Assembly (NCBI GenBank): GCA_029264225.1
Contig: JARICB010000401.1
Span: 1-8,211, forward strand
Reading direction: 5' to 3'
Length of the DNA stretch: 8,211 nt
Source of the DNA: Nocardioides sp.
GTDB taxonomy: Bacteria; Actinomycetota; Actinomycetes; Propionibacteriales; Nocardioidaceae
Part shown: one piece after another, positions 5,405-8,211 of the stretch
How the letters are laid out: each line of letters begins with the position of its first letter
Numbering within the stretch: the stretch's first letter is position 1
Notes under the pieces: model-generated
Told to the model about the DNA's origin: nothing
What the model saw: only the letters and a program-made list of their open reading frames with translations
The model's database searches: none
Program-made: the position numbers and the translations under genes

Positions 5405-6253
5405 TCAGGAGGACTTTACGGCGCGGGAGCGAAACGGGGGCTGACAACGGGGACACCAGAATGTGTTCCTTCCCACCAGCACCCCCGTTCGGACAGGGGT
5501 CCCGCAGACCAGGCACGGCGCATCCGTGCGGCGATAGACATAGACCTCGCCACCGTGGTCGTCACGGCGCGGCTCTCGACCCATGGCTTCGGGCGTATGG
5601 GCCGGCGCCACGGTGTCGATGCGCCCCGAGACGACTCCCTCGCCCATCAACACCACCAGGTCGTCCCAGATGCCCTGCCACTGGCTCACCCGCAGCGAGT
5701 TGCCCGGACGGAGGGGGTGGATGCGGTGCCGGAAGAGCACCTCGGCTCGGTAGACGTTGCCGACACCGGCCAGCACCGCCTGGTCCATCAGTAGGTCGCC
5801 GATCGGTCGGTGGCTGGCCTTGATCCGTCGCCACGCGCGATCGGGGTCGGCGTCGCGACGCAGCGGATCGGGCCCCAGTTTGGCGATCACCTGGTCGCGT
5901 CGCGACGCACCGATCAGCTCGCACTGGATAGCGCCGCGCAGGTCGGCGTAGGCGCTCAGGTCGGCGCTCACGATGCGCAACCTGACCTGTCCGACCGGCA
6001 GCGGCACCACCGCGACGTCGGTGTGCACGTCGAAGGCCCCGATCAGACCGAGGTGGATGTGCACGATGTGCTCGTGCTCGAACTCGACGAACAGGTGCTT
6101 GCCGGCCGAGTCGGCGCCCACCAGCCGGGAGCCGTCGATCACTGCGGCGTCGGCCGCGAACCTGCCCTGCGGGCTGCCGACCTGGACAAGGCGCCCCGCG
6201 AACGCGTGCGACAGGTCATCCGCCAGGCGGCGGAGAGTGTGCCCTTCAGGCAT
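5405..6253 (-). CDS. nei: Fpg/Nei-family DNA glycosylase/AP lyase (endonuclease VIII, Nei1-like)
   Basis: This base-excision enzyme removes oxidised pyrimidines and related lesions and then nicks the abasic site. The mature protein starts PEGHTL, supplying the catalytic N-terminal proline (P2) and E3 after Met removal. It has the conserved lysine K52 in SAGKHLF, the helix-two-turn-helix motif MDQAVLAGVGNVYRAEVLF (about 180-198), and a C-terminal zinc finger with C247, C250, C267 and C270 plus R262 in GRNTFWCP. Length is 282 residues, normal for the family. The PEGHTL start and overall style match M. tuberculosis Nei1 (Rv2464c), which also lies next to rpiB. The ATG at 6253 is fixed by the need for P2. 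The longer open frame to 6340 has no merit. The start overlaps the rpiB stop by 8 bases, implying translational coupling. Confidence 0.95.
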   Translation of the reverse strand: MPEGHTLRRLADDLSHAFAGRLVQVGSPQGRFAADAAVIDGSRLVGADSAGKHLFVEFEHEHIVHIHLGLIGAFDVHTDVAVVPLPVGQVRLRIVSADLSAYADLRGAIQCELIGASRRDQVIAKLGPDPLRRDADPDRAWRRIKASHRPIGDLLMDQAVLAGVGNVYRAEVLFRHRIHPLRPGNSLRVSQWQGIWDDLVVLMGEGVVSGRIDTVAPAHTPEAMGREPRRDDHGGEVYVYRRTDAPCLVCGTPVRTGVLVGRNTFWCPRCQPPFRSRAVKSS

Positions 6254-6755
6254 CCGGACTGCCGGCAAGGGCGGAGGCTGGCAGCGGCGGGAGTTCACCG
6301 CTCTGCTCGTAGGTCGAGAGTTGGCCGATCCGGCGTACATGCCGCTCGTCGTGCGTGAATTCGGTGCTCAGGAAGACCTGCACGAAGCGAGTCATGTCAT
6401 CGACGGAGTGCATCCGTCCGCCGACCGAGACGACGTTGGCGTCGTTGTGCTCGCGGGCGAGGGTGGCAGTCTCCTCCGACCACACCAGAGCGCAGCGGAT
6501 GCCTTCGACCTTGTTGGCCGCCATCTGTTCGCCGTTGCCGGACCCACCGATGACTACGCCCATGCTCAGTTGACCCTCGGCCCGATCGGCGGCCACGCCC
6601 TCGGCAGCCCGTAGGCAGAAACCGGGGTAGTCGTCGAGGGCGTCATAGACGAAGGGTCCGTGGTCGACGACCTCGTAGCCGTGGTCGATCAACGACGTGG
6701 TCAGGTGGTCCTTGAGTTCGAGGCCGGCGTGGTCGGAGCCGAGGTGTACGCGCAT
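6246..6755 (-). CDS. rpiB: Ribose-5-phosphate isomerase B
   Basis: RpiB interconverts ribose 5-phosphate and ribulose 5-phosphate in the non-oxidative pentose phosphate pathway. The 169-residue protein begins MRVHLGSDHAGLELK (phosphate-binding D8-H9) and has DDYP (41-44), the active-site loop GGSGNGEQMAANK (70-82) and REHNDAN (101-107, H103). The catalytic base position is E76, as in the mycobacterial enzymes, instead of the Cys of the E. coli type. The ATG at 6755 is the first possible start, since an in-frame TGA, which is also the stop of the upstream esterase, lies five codons before it. No Shine-Dalgarno sequence precedes it, so initiation probably depends on ribosomes finishing the esterase 12 bases upstream. 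The 3' end overlaps the glycosylase start. Confidence 0.96.
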   Translation of the reverse strand: MRVHLGSDHAGLELKDHLTTSLIDHGYEVVDHGPFVYDALDDYPGFCLRAAEGVAADRAEGQLSMGVVIGGSGNGEQMAANKVEGIRCALVWSEETATLAREHNDANVVSVGGRMHSVDDMTRFVQVFLSTEFTHDERHVRRIGQLSTYEQSGELPPLPASALAGSPDA

Positions 6756-6767
6756 GGGGACAGTGTC

Positions 6768-7655
6768 TCAGCCGGGTGGTGGGTCGTGCACCAGGTGCTG
6801 GTCGATGAAACCCGCTACCTGTCTGATGAGCACTTCGGAGGCCGGGAACTCGCCATGACGCCAGAAGCCGTGGACCTGACCGAGACACCTGACCCCAACC
6901 GTCTCCACGCCCGTCTCGGCAACCCGCCGCGCAAGTTCCTCACCCTCGTCGCGCAGTGGGTCGGCCTCCGCGGTCGCGACGAAGGTCGGCGGCAGGGAGG
7001 CGAGACCATCGGAGAGCAAGGGGGCCAGGTCGGGATTGTCGAGGTCGTCGTCGCTGGCGACGTACTGCTTCCAGTACCACCGTGCCTCCGCCGGGTCGAA
7101 GCCGTTCTCCCGGCCGGAGGCATAGGAGGCGAAGCCGGCCCGCGGATCGAGGAACGGGTAGATCAGGGCGAGCGCCGCGAAGACGCCCGGGTTGCGCAGG
7201 GCCCCGACCAGGGCGAGGTTGCCCCCGGCAGAGTCGCCATGGATCACCCACGGGCCGGGCAGGTCCTGGTTGCGCAGCCAGCCCACCACGGTGTCGACGT
7301 CGTCAGTCGCGGCTGGGAAGCGGTGCTCCGGTGGGCGTCGGTAGTCGACACTGAGCACCCGGCGTCGGGCCCGGTTGGCGAACCGTCGACATACCGGGTC
7401 GTGAACCTCGACGTCGTTGAAGACGAAACCCCCGCCATGCAGGTGCACGATCACGCCCGGGAGCGCGTCCTGGGGGGTGTAGAGGCGACACCGCACTCCG
7501 TCGGCGTCCACGTCGGCCACCTCGGCGACTGCCTCCCGCGTCTGCGCCAGGTGGAGGCGTCGTACCTGTTCCCGGTGAGCGTTGAGGTCGAAGCCGGGAG
7601 CGCTGTAGTCGGGAGTGGTGTCGGCCGCCACGGCGGCGCGGACGTCGGGATACAT
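6768..7655 (-). CDS. Alpha/beta hydrolase, family IV (HSL-type) esterase/lipase
   Basis: This is a hormone-sensitive-lipase-type carboxylesterase of 295 residues. It carries the oxyanion-hole motif HGGGF (73-77), the nucleophile elbow GDSAGG (140-145, S142), the acid D232 in ADPLRDEGE and the base H262 in VHGFW. It also has the family's YRRPPEHRFPAA segment (105-116). No signal peptide or membrane segment is visible, so it is probably cytoplasmic. The substrate is unknown; short-chain esters are the usual guess. I prefer ATG 7655 with GAGG five bases upstream. A TTG at 7670 would add five residues and overlap metG. It starts 7 bases after the metG stop and ends 12 bases before rpiB. It is not related to lipP, the beta-lactamase-like esterase found near these genes in M. 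tuberculosis. Confidence 0.93.
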   Translation of the reverse strand: MYPDVRAAVAADTTPDYSAPGFDLNAHREQVRRLHLAQTREAVAEVADVDADGVRCRLYTPQDALPGVIVHLHGGGFVFNDVEVHDPVCRRFANRARRRVLSVDYRRPPEHRFPAATDDVDTVVGWLRNQDLPGPWVIHGDSAGGNLALVGALRNPGVFAALALIYPFLDPRAGFASYASGRENGFDPAEARWYWKQYVASDDDLDNPDLAPLLSDGLASLPPTFVATAEADPLRDEGEELARRVAETGVETVGVRCLGQVHGFWRHGEFPASEVLIRQVAGFIDQHLVHDPPPG

Positions 7656-7662
7656 GGCGACC

Positions 7663-8211
7663 TCACTCAAGACGCGCCAACTCCTCCTCGATCACCGACG
7701 GGTCGAACTTGGTGAAGACCGGCGTCGGCTTGGCGACGGTGGCCCCGACCTCGATCGGCCGCGACTCCCACCGGGGCGTGGCCGTGTAGTCGCCGGTGAT
7801 CACCGGGTAGGACGTCAGTCCGGCGCCGTTGTCGGGTTCCAACTCGTCCACCTGATCGATCCGTGGCATCGGCATCAGTTCGCCCGCTCCCCCGAAGGTG
7901 AGGTGCACCTTGTTGGCGGCGTGCGGCAGGAACGGCGAGAGCAGCAGGTTGCAGTCGGTGACGCACTGGGCCGCCACGTGCAGCACCGTGCCGAGCCGTT
8001 CTCGCTGCGACTCGTCCTTCATCTTGTAGGGCTCGGTGACGGTGAGGTATTTGTTCACCTCGCCAACGATGCGCATCACCTCGGCGGTCGCACCGCGCAA
8101 CCGGTGGCGACCAAGCAGGTCACCGACCGACTCGAAGCCGCCCCGCACGGCGGCCAACACGGCCTCGTCGACCGGCTCCAGCGCTGCGGCAGCCGGGATC
8201 TCGCCAAAGCT
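7663..8211 (-). CDS. metG: Methionyl-tRNA synthetase (C-terminal part, cut by window edge)
   Basis: MetRS charges tRNA-Met and initiator tRNA. Only the last 182 residues are present, so the catalytic Rossmann domain with HIGH and KMSKS lies beyond the window. What is visible is the alpha-helical anticodon-binding domain: VGEVNKYL, the EPYKMKDESQRERLG helix, VTDCNLLLSPFLPHAANKVH, and then a C-terminal tail with YPVITGDY, WESRPIEVG, AKPTPVFTKFD and VIEEELARLE. There is no C-terminal tRNA-binding (EMAP-like) domain. Where E. coli MetRS has a Trp in APW, this protein has Tyr (codon 8026-8028). The stop is followed after 7 bases by the esterase start. Confidence 0.93.
   Translation of the reverse strand, partial: SFGEIPAAAALEPVDEAVLAAVRGGFESVGDLLGRHRLRGATAEVMRIVGEVNKYLTVTEPYKMKDESQRERLGTVLHVAAQCVTDCNLLLSPFLPHAANKVHLTFGGAGELMPMPRIDQVDELEPDNGAGLTSYPVITGDYTATPRWESRPIEVGATVAKPTPVFTKFDPSVIEEELARLE

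Noticed and set aside
5358..5516. Upstream extension of the phosphatase to 5516
   Set aside because: It would overlap the glycosylase by over 100 bases and adds low-complexity residues with no ribosome binding site.
6254..6340. Upstream extension of the Nei glycosylase to 6340
   Set aside because: The enzyme needs proline directly after the initiator Met, which only the ATG at 6253 provides.
1..8211. Search for mobile, defence, CRISPR or biosynthetic systems
   Set aside because: No transposase, integrase, repeat array or unfamiliar multi-gene set is present; all recognisable genes are housekeeping or common regulatory families in conserved order.

Overview
This is a high-GC chromosomal window, almost certainly from an actinobacterium. 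The family Nocardioidaceae or a relative is my guess, based on protein style rather than any marker gene. Every convincing gene lies on the minus strand, so biological order runs from high to low coordinates: metG (3' end), a family IV (HSL-type) esterase, rpiB, a Nei-type DNA glycosylase, a membrane SpoIIE/PP2C phosphatase, tRNA-Gly(TCC), tRNA-Pro(TGG), tig, a decayed hydrolase tail, clpP1, clpP2 and clpX (5' part). From memory, the backbone rpiB / nei / tig / clpP1 / clpP2 / clpX follows the order in Mycobacterium tuberculosis (Rv2465c, Rv2464c, Rv2462c, Rv2461c, Rv2460c, Rv2457c). This is conserved core genome, not an accessory island.

Right part (4287-8211): five genes are packed tightly (gaps of 7, 12, -8 and 47 bases) and look like one transcription unit. 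It combines methionyl-tRNA charging, an esterase, a pentose phosphate isomerase, an oxidative base-excision glycosylase and a membrane-anchored Ser/Thr phosphatase of the RsbU/SpoIIE type.

Centre (2451-4168): two tRNA genes with a small hairpin between them lead into tig, the ribosome-bound chaperone trigger factor. A 12-bp hairpin follows tig and works as a perfect stem only in the minus-strand RNA, so it is a probable terminator.

Left part (1-2222): the ClpXP protease module. Upstream of clpP1 sit a GTTCGC-N5-GCG dyad matching the actinobacterial ClgR operator as I remember it and a TAnnnT -10 element seven bases before a GTG codon. This suggests a ClgR-activated, leaderless clpP1-clpP2 transcript. 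clpP2 follows clpP1 by 4 bases. clpX is set apart by 157 bases containing two hairpins and an AT-rich stretch, so it may be separately transcribed. Trigger factor and ClpXP act on the same nascent and misfolded proteins, which fits their linkage.

I found no mobile element, CRISPR array, phage gene or novel multi-gene system. The points worth a second look are regulatory (ClgR box with leaderless start, a possible Shine-Dalgarno-masking hairpin before the phosphatase, intergenic hairpins), one frameshifted hydrolase remnant between tig and clpP1, and a Tyr where E. coli MetRS has its anticodon-reading Trp.
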